Assembly: GCF_964212655.1 (NCBI RefSeq)
Contig: NZ_OZ156465.1
Span: 4,154,001-4,218,000, forward strand
Source: Candidatus Thiodiazotropha sp. LNASS1
Lineage (GTDB): Bacteria; Pseudomonadota; Gammaproteobacteria; Chromatiales; Chromatiaceae
Direction: 5' to 3'
Length of the DNA stretch: 64,000 nt
Both the position numbers and the translations under genes were made by a program. The notes beneath the pieces are model-generated. The model made no database searches and was not told the DNA's origin. It worked only from the letters and a program-made list of their open reading frames with translations. Of the stretch, positions 17,882 through 27,767 are shown one piece after another (position 1 is the stretch's first letter; every line of letters starts with the position of its first letter).

Positions 17882-18931
17882 TCAGGCAGAACGTGTATAT
17901 CTTTCCTGAATCAACTGCGCCAAGACGGAAACAGCTATTTCCGCGGGTGAACGACCACCAAGATTCAAGCCTGCCGGTGCGCGAATCCTATGTAGCAAAT
18001 TGCCCAAACCGATTTCGGTAAGACGCTCAATCCTCTTTGAGTGGGTACGTTTACTACCCAGGGCGCTTATATAGAAAGCGGAACTTTTCAGGGCTGATAC
18101 CAATGCCGGGTCATCGATTTTTGGATCGTGTGACAGCGTAACAAGGGCAGTTCGTTCATCCAATACCAGCTGGTTTAATATCTGATCCGGCCACTCACAA
18201 ACCAGATTGATATCAGGAAATCTTTCAGGATTGGCAAATGCGCGACGCGGGTCGATGACAGTTACCTGATAGCCTGCTTCGGTAGCAATCGCTGCCAATA
18301 CCTGCGCAATGTGCACAGCTCCGATAACAATCAAGCGGTATGGCGGTACGTAGCTGCGGACAAAAAGCGTATGATTCGCCTGTTCGATTTTACCGCTTCG
18401 CCCACTGCTCAACATTAAGCTGATTTTATCCAGCGAGTGCTTATCAAGACTCAATTGACCAATAGTGTCTGACTGTAAGTTGATGGCTGTTTTCCCGCCA
18501 TCGTCCAATTGCGTGATCGTTGCGATAGCTTTGTTTTCCTTTCTCGCTTTTGGCAGCTGTTCCGCATAGATGGCGTTGGAAGCATTTTCCAGAAAAATCT
18601 GAATCGCCCCGCCACAGGAGAGGCCTACTTCCCATGCTTCAGCATCGCTGATTCCAAATTCGATCTGTTTTGGTTTACCACCATCCATCAACTCCAAGGC
18701 CTCAGTCACGACGGCACTCTCTATACAGCCTCCCGAGACCGAGCCGACAAAATTGGCCTGTTCATCGATCACCAAGTGGCTGCCGACGGATCGAGGGGAT
18801 GAGCCCCAGGTTTCGATGACAGTGGCCAGAACGGTTTTTCGCCCTTCCTTCAGCCATTGTCCCATGGTATCGAGTTCATCACCCAATCCGATACCGTTAT
18901 CGAAGGATATTGGAGGTTCAACCATTGTCAT
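17882..18931 (-). CDS. xdhC: XdhC/CoxI family molybdenum-hydroxylase maturation factor
   Basis: 349 residues. The N-terminal XdhC_CoxI domain is recognisable from ETWGSSPRSVGS and VGSVSGGCIES (about residues 42-75). The C-terminal Rossmann-like domain (about 200-335) has RLIVIGAVHIAQVLA, where the usual GxGxxG is altered to GAVH, and ends with NLGGRSPAEIA. XdhC binds molybdenum cofactor, helps its sulfuration and delivers it to the apo-enzyme. It lies downstream of, and on the same strand as, the hydroxylase genes, but a terminator and a fresh promoter-like region separate them. Confidence 0.92.
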   Translation of the reverse strand: MTMVEPPISFDNGIGLGDELDTMGQWLKEGRKTVLATVIETWGSSPRSVGSHLVIDEQANFVGSVSGGCIESAVVTEALELMDGGKPKQIEFGISDAEAWEVGLSCGGAIQIFLENASNAIYAEQLPKARKENKAIATITQLDDGGKTAINLQSDTIGQLSLDKHSLDKISLMLSSGRSGKIEQANHTLFVRSYVPPYRLIVIGAVHIAQVLAAIATEAGYQVTVIDPRRAFANPERFPDINLVCEWPDQILNQLVLDERTALVTLSHDPKIDDPALVSALKSSAFYISALGSKRTHSKRIERLTEIGLGNLLHRIRAPAGLNLGGRSPAEIAVSVLAQLIQERYTRSA

Positions 18932-18991
18932 ATGCCTGTTGCAGAATAAGGATTGATAAATCTACGCTTTCAATAGCTGTAATTCTACTCA

Positions 18992-19016
18992 TGTATACAA
19001 CTATTTTCGTATACGG
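18992..19016 (-). promoter_or_regulatory. Two GTATAC half-palindromes upstream of xdhC
   Basis: TGTATACAA (18992-19000) and CGTATACGG (19008-19016) repeat the palindrome GTATAC with 16-nt spacing, within 62-85 nt of the xdhC start. Paired palindromes of the TGTATACA type are common operators of GntR-family regulators. No GntR gene is visible in the window. Confidence 0.4.
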
Positions 19017-19021
19017 ACGTT

Positions 19022-19049
19022 AAAAAAACAGCCGTGGTCTCTCACCACG
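19022..19049 (-). terminator. Rho-independent terminator after the hydroxylase large subunit
   Basis: Read on the minus strand, CGTGGT pairs with ACCACG across a GAGAG loop (19049-19033) and is followed by GCTG and seven T residues (complement of 19022-19028). It ends the three-gene hydroxylase transcript 94 nt after the large-subunit stop. Confidence 0.75.
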
Positions 19050-19143
19050 TAAAAATGTCAGTCAATATAGGACACTAAACCCGTCTCTGGATTACGGTAT
19101 GAGCCGGAATGACAAAGGCAGGCGTTGGTAGTGCCAACAGGTA

Positions 19144-21498
19144 CTAATTCGCGCGCTTTTCATTGAGCGCTTTAAGTATTTTCTCCGGTGTAATGGGAAG
19201 TTCCGTAATCTGAATACCGATTGCGTTGTAGATGGCGTTGGCCGTGGCTCCGACAGGCGCCACGAGGCCTGCCTCACCCACACTCTTCGCGCCAAAGGGA
19301 CCATGCGGGTCGGGGTTCTCTATAATGATGTTGGTGATTTTCGGCATGTCCGATGGTCCCAACATTTTGTAGTCGGTAAATGAATTGTTCAACACTTTGC
19401 CGTCGGTGTCGAAATAGAGCTCTTCCGTCAATGCCATGCCAAGTCCCTGCTGTGCGCCGCCCTCGAGTTGTCCTTCCACCACAGCCGGGTTGATCGCTCT
19501 ACCGATGTCATGACCATTGACCATTTCGATGAGCTTTATTTCCCCGGTTTCCGTATCCACTTCGAGTTCCACGAAACAGGCCCCGAAAGGGGGGGAGTTA
19601 TGCATTGGATTAAAGCTTGAGTAGCCCAGAATCTGGCCGGGTATGGACTCCGGTGCGCCGGTCTGAGGATTGAGAAAAGGATAAACGCCACCGGAACAGA
19701 TTTCCGCGGCAGCAACCTTCCTGTCCGGTGATCCTTTGACGAAGATCTGTTTGTCTTCGATTTCTAGGTCATCCGGGTTCGCTTCTAGCAGCGTGGCCGC
19801 ACGTTCCAGCAATTGTTTCAATGCATCCTTACAGGCGGCCATCACGGCGCCGCCGCCGACATAGAGTGTGCGACTGGCATGAGCGCCGATATCATATCCC
19901 GCATCATTGCTGTCACCGACCGATAGTGATACGTCTTCTAGTGGAAATCCCAGCGTTTCCGCGGCAATTTGTCGCAATGTGGTATGGGAGCCTTGTCCCA
20001 TGTCGGAGCAGGCGAAGGCGACCACGGCCGTTGCATCTTCATTGAGACGGACACTGCATACGGTGTGTTCAAGCAGCATCGGCATGGCGCCGCTGGTGTG
20101 AACCATGACAGCGACGCCTACACCGCGACGCTTGACGCCTGTTTGTTTGGCATATCTTTCACGTTTCGCCTTCCAATCTATTGCCTTTGCACCCTCGTCC
20201 AGCACCTCATCCAATGCACAGGAGGCATAGGGAACCCCTGCACACCAACCATCATCACCGACATCCTTATGCCATTTTTTGCGCCATTCAACAGGATCGA
20301 TATTCAGTTCATTGCAGGCACGATCGACAAGTTGCTCCAATACAAAGTTGGTCTGTGGATTACCATAACCACGGTAGGCTCCACAAACCGGTTGATTGGT
20401 GAAATAGGATTCACCCTTATAGCGGAGTGCGCCGAATTTATAGAGACCACTTACCCAACCCCCTGTGGTAAAGGCGACACCGGAACCGTCTAAATAGTAG
20501 CCGCCCTTATAATTGACAAATTTTGCATCGCAGGCGACCGGGGCTCCGTCTTTCTTGAAACCCATCTTCATCCAATAGTCACCGGGGTGACGGCTTGGTG
20601 ATGTCAGCCAATCCTCCTCCCTTGGAGACTGTACCTTGATCGGTCGTCCTGGTAGAGCCATGGCAAGGGCACAGATATGGGGTTCAAGCACCATACCCAG
20701 ACGTGCGCCAAAACCACCACCAACCACGGTTTGTATGATTCTCACTCTGGACATCGGCAGATTGAACAGCTTTGCAATCTTCGGCTGCACACTTTTGGGC
20801 ATCTGAGTGGATGTCCAACAGGAGAGCAATCCATCATCATCATAAAGTGCGATATAGCTGTTAGGCTCCATCTGGGCCTGTTTCTGTTTGCTGGTGTAAA
20901 AGTTGTCTTCTACGATAATATCGGCTTCCTTGAAACCTTCATCAGCGTCACCCCAGCCAAGAGTATTGTTGGGAAAGGCCGGCTCAGGAAGTTCAAAGGC
21001 CATGTTTCCAGGTTTTTGTGGCGTAAACTGGACTGCGCCTTCCTGGGACGACTCCGCTGCATTCAAATAGACCGGCAAGGGTTCATACTCGACCTTGATC
21101 CGCTCCGAGGCCCTTTCAGCAGCTTCCTCGGATGTTGCAACAATGGCAGCTATGCCATCACCATAGTGTTTGACATGGTCTGTTAATATTTTCTGATCTT
21201 CGATATCACCCAGCATCCCGCGCATATCTTTTGAAACCATGATGTCGATAACCGACTGATTATAGAATTTGGTTGTCAGATCTTCTGGGGCAAATACTTT
21301 GACCACACCAGGCATTTTTGCCGCTGCAGAGAGATCCAACGATTTTACCTTTGCATGGGCATGTTCATAACAACGGACGATTTTTGCATGTAATGTTCCT
21401 GGCAGATTGATGTCGGCGGCATAGACGGCCCTGCCTGTCACTTTTGCCTTGACATCGATCTTAATTTCGCTTTTTCCGACAGTTCTGAATTCGCTCAT
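19144..21498 (-). CDS. Molybdenum hydroxylase large subunit, xanthine-dehydrogenase family, molybdopterin-binding
   Basis: 784 residues. Molybdopterin contacts are visible in GGGFGAR (about residue 268), GAYRGYGNPQ (about 370), DMGQGSHTTLRQIA (about 495) and the C-terminal FGAKSVGEAG, which holds the likely catalytic glutamate. The CO-dehydrogenase active-site loop AYxCSFR is absent; GAYRGYG occupies that position, so this is not a form I CO dehydrogenase but a hydroxylase of an N-heterocycle, aldehyde or aromatic CoA ester. A GGAGG site precedes the ATG. It is the third gene of the FAD - 2Fe-2S - Mo set (24 nt after the small subunit). The substrate is not known. Confidence 0.92.
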   Translation of the reverse strand: MSEFRTVGKSEIKIDVKAKVTGRAVYAADINLPGTLHAKIVRCYEHAHAKVKSLDLSAAAKMPGVVKVFAPEDLTTKFYNQSVIDIMVSKDMRGMLGDIEDQKILTDHVKHYGDGIAAIVATSEEAAERASERIKVEYEPLPVYLNAAESSQEGAVQFTPQKPGNMAFELPEPAFPNNTLGWGDADEGFKEADIIVEDNFYTSKQKQAQMEPNSYIALYDDDGLLSCWTSTQMPKSVQPKIAKLFNLPMSRVRIIQTVVGGGFGARLGMVLEPHICALAMALPGRPIKVQSPREEDWLTSPSRHPGDYWMKMGFKKDGAPVACDAKFVNYKGGYYLDGSGVAFTTGGWVSGLYKFGALRYKGESYFTNQPVCGAYRGYGNPQTNFVLEQLVDRACNELNIDPVEWRKKWHKDVGDDGWCAGVPYASCALDEVLDEGAKAIDWKAKRERYAKQTGVKRRGVGVAVMVHTSGAMPMLLEHTVCSVRLNEDATAVVAFACSDMGQGSHTTLRQIAAETLGFPLEDVSLSVGDSNDAGYDIGAHASRTLYVGGGAVMAACKDALKQLLERAATLLEANPDDLEIEDKQIFVKGSPDRKVAAAEICSGGVYPFLNPQTGAPESIPGQILGYSSFNPMHNSPPFGACFVELEVDTETGEIKLIEMVNGHDIGRAINPAVVEGQLEGGAQQGLGMALTEELYFDTDGKVLNNSFTDYKMLGPSDMPKITNIIIENPDPHGPFGAKSVGEAGLVAPVGATANAIYNAIGIQITELPITPEKILKALNEKRAN

Positions 21499-21522
21499 CT
21501 CAATTCCTCCGCATACCGGTCA

Positions 21523-22011
21523 TCAACTGCCTGCCTGGGCCATTTTTTTACCGGCAAGCTGTACTGCCGTGACGATTTTTTCATAACCCGTACAACGACA
21601 GATATTGCCTTCCAGCCACTCGCGAATTTCATCTTCCGAGGGATTGGGATTGTTTTTTAGAAGGCCTACGGACTTAAGAACCATGCCAGGTGTACAGTAG
21701 CCGCATTGTACAGCTGCATTTTCCACAAAGGCTTCCTGGATGGGATGCAGGGTGCCGTCCGCAGTTTGTAATCCGGCTGCGGTTGTAATCGACTTCCCAT
21801 CCATAGTGGCTGCCAGAGTCAGACATGAATTGATTACCTTCCGATCATCCACGAGCACAGTGCAGGCACCGCATTCACCGGTACCGCAGCCGTACTTGGT
21901 TTCGGGCATGTTCAATTCATCACGTAGAATGTCGAGCAGGGTTTTGTTGGGTTGGATGGTGAGTTGATGGGCGATGCCATTGACTTCCAAACTGATGCTG
22001 TGTTTTTTCAT
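21523..22011 (-). CDS. Molybdenum hydroxylase small subunit, two [2Fe-2S] clusters
   Basis: 162 residues from the ATG at 22011; the open frame extends 42 codons upstream into the FAD-subunit gene and is not used. The N-terminal plant-ferredoxin-like domain has CGTGECGACTV plus a later cysteine (NSC, about residue 63). The C-terminal helical domain has CGYCTPGM and NICRCTGY for the cluster nearest the molybdenum centre. It passes electrons from molybdopterin to FAD. The length and motifs are typical of CoxS/HcrC/NdhS-type subunits. It lies 19 nt downstream of the FAD subunit. Confidence 0.95.
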   Translation of the reverse strand: MKKHSISLEVNGIAHQLTIQPNKTLLDILRDELNMPETKYGCGTGECGACTVLVDDRKVINSCLTLAATMDGKSITTAAGLQTADGTLHPIQEAFVENAAVQCGYCTPGMVLKSVGLLKNNPNPSEDEIREWLEGNICRCTGYEKIVTAVQLAGKKMAQAGS

Positions 22012-22030
22012 CGTGTTTTTCCGAATTCGA

Positions 22031-22900
22031 TTAACTGAGACTGCATGCCTGTTCAATGGCGCGTCGTAGAAATACACCGGATACGGATTTCCTGTACTCG
22101 GCAGTGGAACGTTGATCATCGATGGGATTGATCTCATCCTTGACGGAGGCCGTGATTCGTTTCAAAGCTGTTCCATCAAGTTCTTGTCCGATCAGTTTTT
22201 TTTCCGTTTCGCGCAGGCGAATTGGTGTGGGAGCGACACATCCCATGGCGATACGGGCATCCGTGCATCTGTCGGTATCCATGACAAGGTTTACCGCAAC
22301 GTTGAGCTTAGCGAGATCTTCATTGACACGGGTCAGGCGTTTGAATGCTGATGTGCTGCCGGATCGGGGAGCGGGTACTCTCAGTTCGATGGCAAGTTCG
22401 TCGGTGCGGCGTTCTGTTTTCTGGTAGGAGATCCACAGGTCATCGATGTCGACTTCTCTCTCTCCCTGTTTGCTGGCCAGCACGATCGAGCCGCCCAGCG
22501 CATATATGGCACAGCTGCAGTCACCCGCTGGAGATGCGCGCAATAGATTACCGAGCAGTGTGGCGCTGTTGCGGATTTGCGGGGTAGCAAAGATTTTTGC
22601 CGATTGCCAAAGTGCCGAATAGTGTTGCTTGACCGCCTTGGAATCCAGAATCTGAGCTATTGTTGTATTCGCTCCGATGCGTAATCCTTTATCCGGATCG
22701 AACGATAGATAGTCCAACTCCGGAATGGCTGAAATACTCATGGCATATTCAGTAGAGAAACCGAACTTCATTGCCACAAGAACATCGGTACCACCGGCAA
22801 TGGGCGTGACACTATCGCGATACTCATCAAGGATATCCAGCGCTTCCGCTATGGTTTTCGGCGTCAGAAGCTCGAATTCAGTCAATATTCGGGTACTCAT
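22031..22900 (-). CDS. Molybdenum hydroxylase FAD-binding medium subunit
   Basis: 289 residues of the CoxM type. FAD contacts are the AGGTDV loop (about residue 35), the IGANTTIAQI segment and GNLLRASPAGDC (about residue 117), followed by the CO_deh_flav_C domain (about 180-285). It oxidises the 2Fe-2S subunit and hands electrons on to a quinone or NAD acceptor. It is the first gene of the hydroxylase operon, with the promoter region in the 437-nt divergent gap before pntA. Confidence 0.93.
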   Translation of the reverse strand: MSTRILTEFELLTPKTIAEALDILDEYRDSVTPIAGGTDVLVAMKFGFSTEYAMSISAIPELDYLSFDPDKGLRIGANTTIAQILDSKAVKQHYSALWQSAKIFATPQIRNSATLLGNLLRASPAGDCSCAIYALGGSIVLASKQGEREVDIDDLWISYQKTERRTDELAIELRVPAPRSGSTSAFKRLTRVNEDLAKLNVAVNLVMDTDRCTDARIAMGCVAPTPIRLRETEKKLIGQELDGTALKRITASVKDEINPIDDQRSTAEYRKSVSGVFLRRAIEQACSLS

Positions 22901-23337
22901 TGGGATTCTCCGGACCTGTATGTCATGCCATTAGCCCTCGATTACACAGAGGCAGACCTGGTAATAAACAGGCCATAAAATCCGGAAATATCACCCCCTG
23001 GTCTATTTCCGGTACGGAATCGGAAGTTTTCTTTTTTCGATTCCTTCACATTCGAAGGCTCAGTTCTCATCAAAATGGCGCAACAGCACATCTCCTATCC
23101 CTGTTGGCCTGTAAACAATTATTAAGAGTGGATGGTCCGGGAGACTATGCAAATTGCGCACAGTAGGCGCTTTTAATGCATAAATAATCTCCGGGACAGA
23201 CCTCCGGGGGCGGATTGAAATCTGCCTCTTCATGGCCATGCACTGCCAGTCAACAAGTGAACCTGACTGAACAAGACGCACTCAGGGGGCGAATCTATTG
23301 TGAATTCAGGTAACTATTAGTACGGGGTTATGAATTA
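22901..23337. promoter_or_regulatory. Divergent promoter region between hydroxylase operon and pntAB, with inverted repeat
   Basis: No gene is present. A perfect 9-bp inverted repeat, CCGGAAATA (22982-22990) and TATTTCCGG (23004-23012), surrounds a C/T-rich 13-nt spacer about 90 nt upstream of the FAD-subunit start. It could be an operator for either direction. CTCCGGG is repeated around 23190 and 23204. No convincing -35/-10 pair stands out. Confidence 0.45.
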
Positions 23338-24906
23338 ATGAATATCGGCGTGCCCAAAGAGATACACCCAAATGAAAAGCGGGTGGCACTGACACCTTCA
23401 GTGGCTCATAAGCTACAGCAGTTGGGGTTTTGCGTTCAGATGGAAAGCGGCGCCGGTCTGTCGGCTAGGTTCAGTGACGATGACTATCGGGATGCGGGTG
23501 TGGAAATCCTGAATGAAACTGAACACCTGTGGTCATCCAGCGATATCGTGTTAAAAGTCAGGGCGCCCGAGGAGCACCCGGGTTTGGGTATTCATGAAGG
23601 GGATCTCCTGGCCGAGGGGAGTGCATTGGTCAGTTTTATCTGGCCTGCCCAGAATGAAGATCTGATGCAGAGGTTGGCAAAGCGCAAGGTTAACGTATTC
23701 GCCATGGATGCGATTCCGCGTATCTCCCGAGCCCAGAAAATGGATGCATTGAGTTCAATGGCCAATATTGCAGGTTATCGGGCCGTGGTGGAGGCTGCCA
23801 ACTCTTTCGGGCGCTTTTTTACCGGCCAGATAACGGCAGCGGGAAAGATGCCACCAGCCAAAGTTTTAGTCATCGGAGCCGGTGTAGCCGGCTTGTCGGC
23901 TATCGGTGCTGCCGGAAGTATGGGCGCTTTAGTACGTGCTTTCGATACCCGGCCGGAAGTTAAGGAACAGGTTGAAAGCATGGGCGCAGAGTTTCTGGAA
24001 CTGAATTTCACGGAAGAGGGTGGTGGTGAAGGCGGTTATGCAAAGGTGATGAGCAAAGCCTTTATCGAAGCGGAAATGGCGTTATTTCATGAGCAGGCGA
24101 AACAAGTGGATATCATAATAACCACTGCGCTGATTCCCGGAAAACCGGCGCCAAAATTGATTACCGCCGATATGGTAAGGTCCATGAGAAAAGGTAGCGT
24201 TATCGTGGATCTCGCCTCGGAACAGGGCGGTAACTGCGAACTGACAGAACCGGGAGAAGTGGTTGAGAGACATGGTGTGACCCTTGTCGGCCATATGGAT
24301 CTTCCGAGCAGGTTAGCCACTCAATCCAGTCAACTCTATTCCACCAATTTGTTTCATTTGCTCTCTGATCTGACTCCAGAGAATAACGGAGAGATTGTAA
24401 TCAACATGGAGGACGAAGTGATTCGTGGCGCCACGGTCATCAAAGATGGCGAGATTACATGGCCACCGCCACCGCCACGACTCTCTGCAGCTCCGGCAAA
24501 ACCGAAGCCGCCCGAAGCAATAATCCCACCCAGTACAGAAAGGCAACCCACACATTCCAAGGGTCTGACTACCCTGTTGGGCATTGCTATTGCACTGATA
24601 GCTGTACTTGGGGTGGGAGCTGTTGCGCCGGCATCCTTTCTTTCCCATTTCATCGTTTTTGTTTTGGCCTGTTTTGTGGGTTGGCAGGTAATTTGGGCGG
24701 TTACTCCGGCGTTACATACCCCTTTGATGAGTGTTACCAACGCAATCAGCGGCATCATAGTGATTGGTGCGTTATTGCAGGTAGGCTCAAGCAACCACAT
24801 GGTGATGCTACTGGCTTTATTTGCTGTGTTGATTGCTTCCATCAATATCGTTGGCGGTTTTTTTGTGACCCAGCGAATGCTCAAAATGTTTAGTAGAGAG
24901 AGTTGA
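23338..24906 (+). CDS. pntA: Proton-translocating NAD(P) transhydrogenase subunit alpha
   Basis: 522 residues, the full undivided alpha chain. An NAD(H)-binding AlaDH/PNT region (about 1-380) contains [19 protein letters not shown] and [12 protein letters not shown] Pro/Ala-rich linker (about 383-405) and four membrane helices (about 410-515) follow. With PntB it couples hydride transfer between NADH and NADP+ to proton movement, usually making NADPH. It overlaps no gene but is 2 nt from pntB. No good Shine-Dalgarno is visible before the ATG. Next to the molybdenum hydroxylase operon, it may rebalance its electrons; that is inference. Confidence 0.96.
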   Translation: MNIGVPKEIHPNEKRVALTPSVAHKLQQLGFCVQMESGAGLSARFSDDDYRDAGVEILNETEHLWSSSDIVLKVRAPEEHPGLGIHEGDLLAEGSALVSFIWPAQNEDLMQRLAKRKVNVFAMDAIPRISRAQKMDALSSMANIAGYRAVVEAANSFGRFFTGQITAAGKMPPAKVLVIGAGVAGLSAIGAAGSMGALVRAFDTRPEVKEQVESMGAEFLELNFTEEGGGEGGYAKVMSKAFIEAEMALFHEQAKQVDIIITTALIPGKPAPKLITADMVRSMRKGSVIVDLASEQGGNCELTEPGEVVERHGVTLVGHMDLPSRLATQSSQLYSTNLFHLLSDLTPENNGEIVINMEDEVIRGATVIKDGEITWPPPPPRLSAAPAKPKPPEAIIPPSTERQPTHSKGLTTLLGIAIALIAVLGVGAVAPASFLSHFIVFVLACFVGWQVIWAVTPALHTPLMSVTNAISGIIVIGALLQVGSSNHMVMLLALFAVLIASINIVGGFFVTQRMLKMFSRES

Positions 24907-24908
24907 AC

Positions 24909-26294
24909 ATGAATGCAGGCGTTATAACTTCGGCCTATATTGCGGCAAGTGTGTTGTTTATCCTCAGCCTTGGCGGTTTAAGCAACCAGGAATCAGCAAA
25001 ACATGGCAACCTGTATGGCATGCTGGGCATGATAATCGCTATCGTTGCCACGCTAGGCAATGGTATCGGTGGGTTGCAATGGATTCTTGCAGCCATGGTG
25101 ATCGGTGGTGCTATCGGCGCTCTCTTCGCAGCCAGGGTTCAGATGACTTCCATGCCTGAGCTGGTAGCGATAATGCACAGTTTTGTCGGTTTGGCTGCTG
25201 TATTGGTTGGTTATGGCAGTTTTCTGGATCCAGCCGATGGGATGAGTCACAAGGAACATCTGTTTCATGAAGCGGAAATCTACATAGGTATCTTTATCGG
25301 AGCGATAACCTTCAGTGGATCGGTGGTCGCTTTTGGTAAGTTGCGTGGAATTATTCACAGCAAACCTCTTGCCTTGCCCGCCCGACATTGGCTCAATCTT
25401 GTTGGATTACTGGCTTGTATCTGGCTGGCCGGGGATTTTCTGGGCACCCAGGATATCCAAGCCGCAATAGTCCCTTTGGGAATCATGACGGTCATTGCAT
25501 TGTTATTCGGGATTCACATGGTGATGGCAATTGGCGGCGCGGATATGCCTGTGGTGATTTCCATGCTCAACAGCTATTCAGGCTGGGCGGCAGCCGCGGC
25601 AGGTTTTATGCTGTCCAATGATCTGCTTATCGTTACCGGTGCATTGGTAGGGTCGAGCGGAGCCATTCTCAGTTACATCATGTGCCGTGCAATGAACCGG
25701 AATTTTTTCAGCGTTATCATGGGCGGTTTTGGAAGTGCCGGGGGAGGGAATGCCGCTGTTGAAGAAGGTGAGATTCAGCCAACGTCAGCTGTCGAGGTGG
25801 CTGAACTCCTGGGCAGTGCGGAAAATGTCATTATCGTGCCCGGTTATGGTATGGCCGTGGCGCATGCCCAGCATACAGTATCCGAAGTTACCCATGCGTT
25901 GCGAAAAAAAGGGATAAACGTGAGGTTTGCCATTCATCCTGTGGCAGGACGCATGCCGGGGCACATGAATGTATTACTGGCTGAGGCGAAGGTGCCTTAT
26001 GACATCGTTATGGAGATGGATGAGATTAACCAGGAGTTTCAGAATACCGATGTTGTTTTGGTGATCGGGGCTAATGATATCGTTAATCCTTCGGCCTTGG
26101 AAAACCCGGATAGCCCGATCGCCGGCATGCCGGTACTGGAGGTCTGGCATGCCAAACGTACCGTGGTGCTGAAGCGATCCATGGCAACCGGTTACGCAGG
26201 TGTGGATAACCCGCTTTTCTTTCGCGATAACACCCATATGCTGTTCGGTGATGCACGTGACAGTGTCGATACCGTACTCAAGCAAGTGGCATGA
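24909..26294 (+). CDS. pntB: Proton-translocating NAD(P) transhydrogenase subunit beta
   Basis: 461 residues from the ATG at 24909 (a TTG two codons earlier is in frame). Around nine membrane helices fill the first ~260 residues. The C-terminal domain III binds NADP(H): [16 protein letters not shown] (about residue 317), [18 protein letters not shown] and [10 protein letters not shown]. All residues typical of the family are intact. It is translated immediately after pntA. Confidence 0.96.
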   Translation: MNAGVITSAYIAASVLFILSLGGLSNQESAKHGNLYGMLGMIIAIVATLGNGIGGLQWILAAMVIGGAIGALFAARVQMTSMPELVAIMHSFVGLAAVLVGYGSFLDPADGMSHKEHLFHEAEIYIGIFIGAITFSGSVVAFGKLRGIIHSKPLALPARHWLNLVGLLACIWLAGDFLGTQDIQAAIVPLGIMTVIALLFGIHMVMAIGGADMPVVISMLNSYSGWAAAAAGFMLSNDLLIVTGALVGSSGAILSYIMCRAMNRNFFSVIMGGFGSAGGGNAAVEEGEIQPTSAVEVAELLGSAENVIIVPGYGMAVAHAQHTVSEVTHALRKKGINVRFAIHPVAGRMPGHMNVLLAEAKVPYDIVMEMDEINQEFQNTDVVLVIGANDIVNPSALENPDSPIAGMPVLEVWHAKRTVVLKRSMATGYAGVDNPLFFRDNTHMLFGDARDSVDTVLKQVA

Positions 26295-26312
26295 TTACCG
26301 GGGGGTCGTCAG

Positions 26313-26618
26313 ATGCTGACACTGTTGTGCATAGAGTTTCCTTTTCAGGGTCCTTTCGGTGCAAGGCTGTCGGAAGAAATGCAGGATCTTGCCGCTTCAA
26401 TAGCGGAAGAGCCGGGATTGATCTGGAAGATATGGACTGAGAGTCCTGACGAAAAGCGGGCTGGGGGTATCTATTTGTTCAGGGACCGGGTTGCTGCCCG
26501 TCGTTATGAGGAAATGCACAGCGCCAGGTTGAGTGACTTCGGGATGAAGGATATCAACATAAAGCGCTTTCAAGTCAACGAGGGACTCACGACAGTCACG
26601 CGAGGCCCGTTGGAATAA
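26313..26618 (+). CDS. YdhR-like ferredoxin-fold monooxygenase-type protein
   Basis: 101 residues, the usual length for YdhR. The fold is a dimeric alpha-beta barrel; the recognisable stretch is EEPGLIWKIWTES...GGIYLFRD and the late YEEMHSARLSDFG. YdhR proteins are annotated as putative mono-oxygenases but have no proven reaction. It starts 18 nt after pntB on the same strand, and the broken permease follows by 22 nt, so these once formed one operon. Confidence 0.8.
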   Translation: MLTLLCIEFPFQGPFGARLSEEMQDLAASIAEEPGLIWKIWTESPDEKRAGGIYLFRDRVAARRYEEMHSARLSDFGMKDINIKRFQVNEGLTTVTRGPLE

Positions 26619-26640
26619 GCGGAAATACCCGGGAGTTTCC

Positions 26641-27290
26641 ATGAGCGCCAGTCTGACGGACAAGATGGAAGACCATGCACTGGAATCGGTTCCCGAGGCG
26701 GATCGTATCGGTTGGTTGAAAATAAGCTGGAACACTACACGACAGTACAGGGCATGTCCGCACAAGAGGCGCCCCGGCAGGTGTTGAAAAACCCCGACAG
26801 TATTGCAGCCACATTTATGGTTTTCGCCGGTGCCATCGGGTTTGTTTTGATGTTTCTGGCGCAAGCCAAGGCGCAGGTTTTAAATGCGTACAGCTCATCT
26901 CTTTGTTTGAGTAATATGTCAGATGCCCTGCTTGGCTGGCGGCCGGGAAGGGTGACATTCGTGGTGCTGGCCAATGTTATCGCTTTATTGATGCTATACG
27001 GACATATCCTGGAATTGGTCGAGCAGTGGATAAAACTCCTGGGTGTTCTGCTCAGCGCCTTATCCAGCGTGATCATAATGGACTACTATATTGTCGCCAA
27101 ACGCTTAGGTAAAGTTGATCCGTCTGAGCAGATTAACTGGGCGGGAGTCATCAGTCTGATTACAGCAGTTGTATTGGCCCATTGGGTTTTCAAACCATGG
27201 CAACCTATTGAAGTGCTGAGTTCGATTGCAACGGTTACCGTGGTTTACCCCATATTGCGCCTGCGGCTATTGAGACCGCGCTGTAAATAG
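26641..27290 (+). pseudogene. Broken NCS1 cytosine/purine permease (internal deletion plus frameshift)
   Basis: An ATG at 26641 with a GGGAG site opens a frame reading DHALESVPEADRIGWLKISW, the typical cytoplasmic start of CodB-like permeases, but it hits TGA at about 26782. In another frame, from about 26740, the sequence resumes with the C-terminal part of the same family (KNPDSIAATFMVFAGAIGFV, then QVLNAYSSSLCLSN and five membrane helices) to 27290. The first ~8 helices are missing. So about 250 codons were deleted and the frame lost. The intact ancestor would have imported a nucleobase-like N-heterocycle, a clue to the former substrate of the neighbouring hydroxylase. Confidence 0.8.
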
Positions 27291-27341
27291 GGCTGGTTTA
27301 TACTCGCTCATGTGGCCGGGCTACACAAACGAAGCAATCAA

Positions 27342-27767
27342 TCAGCTGCTTCGATCAAGTGCCTGATTGAGTGCTTTGAATGGCAGCAGAACACATTCAT
27401 AACGGCTCTTGTGTCCGTGCACCGCTTTGAATACCGATAACGCCTGCCAGTGATGCTGAATTGGCAAAATGTTCTCTTTCAGTAATATTTCCAATTCTGT
27501 TTTAGCCATTTTGATATCATCGATATTTTTACCGGGTGCATCACGTCCGATCAAGGAAGCTGCTGCGCGACATAGCGCACATCCCCGAACCTCATGTGCC
27601 AGCTCCGTCACTCTGCCGCGGTCGTCCCAGGTTACATCGATAATCACGCGATCACCACAGAGTGGGTTATCCAGCTGAACCCGGGCATGGGGGTTTTCCA
27701 GTTGTCCACTGCCGATCGAATCCTTTGCCAGCGCCATAATCGGATCAGCGTATATCGGGTTGTTCAA
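27342..27767 (-). CDS. sufU: SufU/IscU-type Fe-S scaffold protein
   Basis: 141 residues. Three cysteines sit at the canonical positions NPLCGD, GCALCRAA and YECVLLP, where IscU/SufU bind a nascent cluster or zinc. SufU-type proteins usually act with a SufS-type desulfurase, and the start codon here overlaps the SufS stop by ATGA, giving co-translation. The rest of a suf operon (sufBCD) is absent, so this may be a dedicated sulfur-transfer pair rather than the housekeeping system. Confidence 0.85.
   Translation of the reverse strand: MNNPIYADPIMALAKDSIGSGQLENPHARVQLDNPLCGDRVIIDVTWDDRGRVTELAHEVRGCALCRAAASLIGRDAPGKNIDDIKMAKTELEILLKENILPIQHHWQALSVFKAVHGHKSRYECVLLPFKALNQALDRSS

Noticed and set aside
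19144-22900. Annotation as aerobic CO dehydrogenase (coxMSL)
   Set aside because: Subunit order and accessory genes are similar, but the AYxCSFR loop needed for form I CO dehydrogenase is missing.
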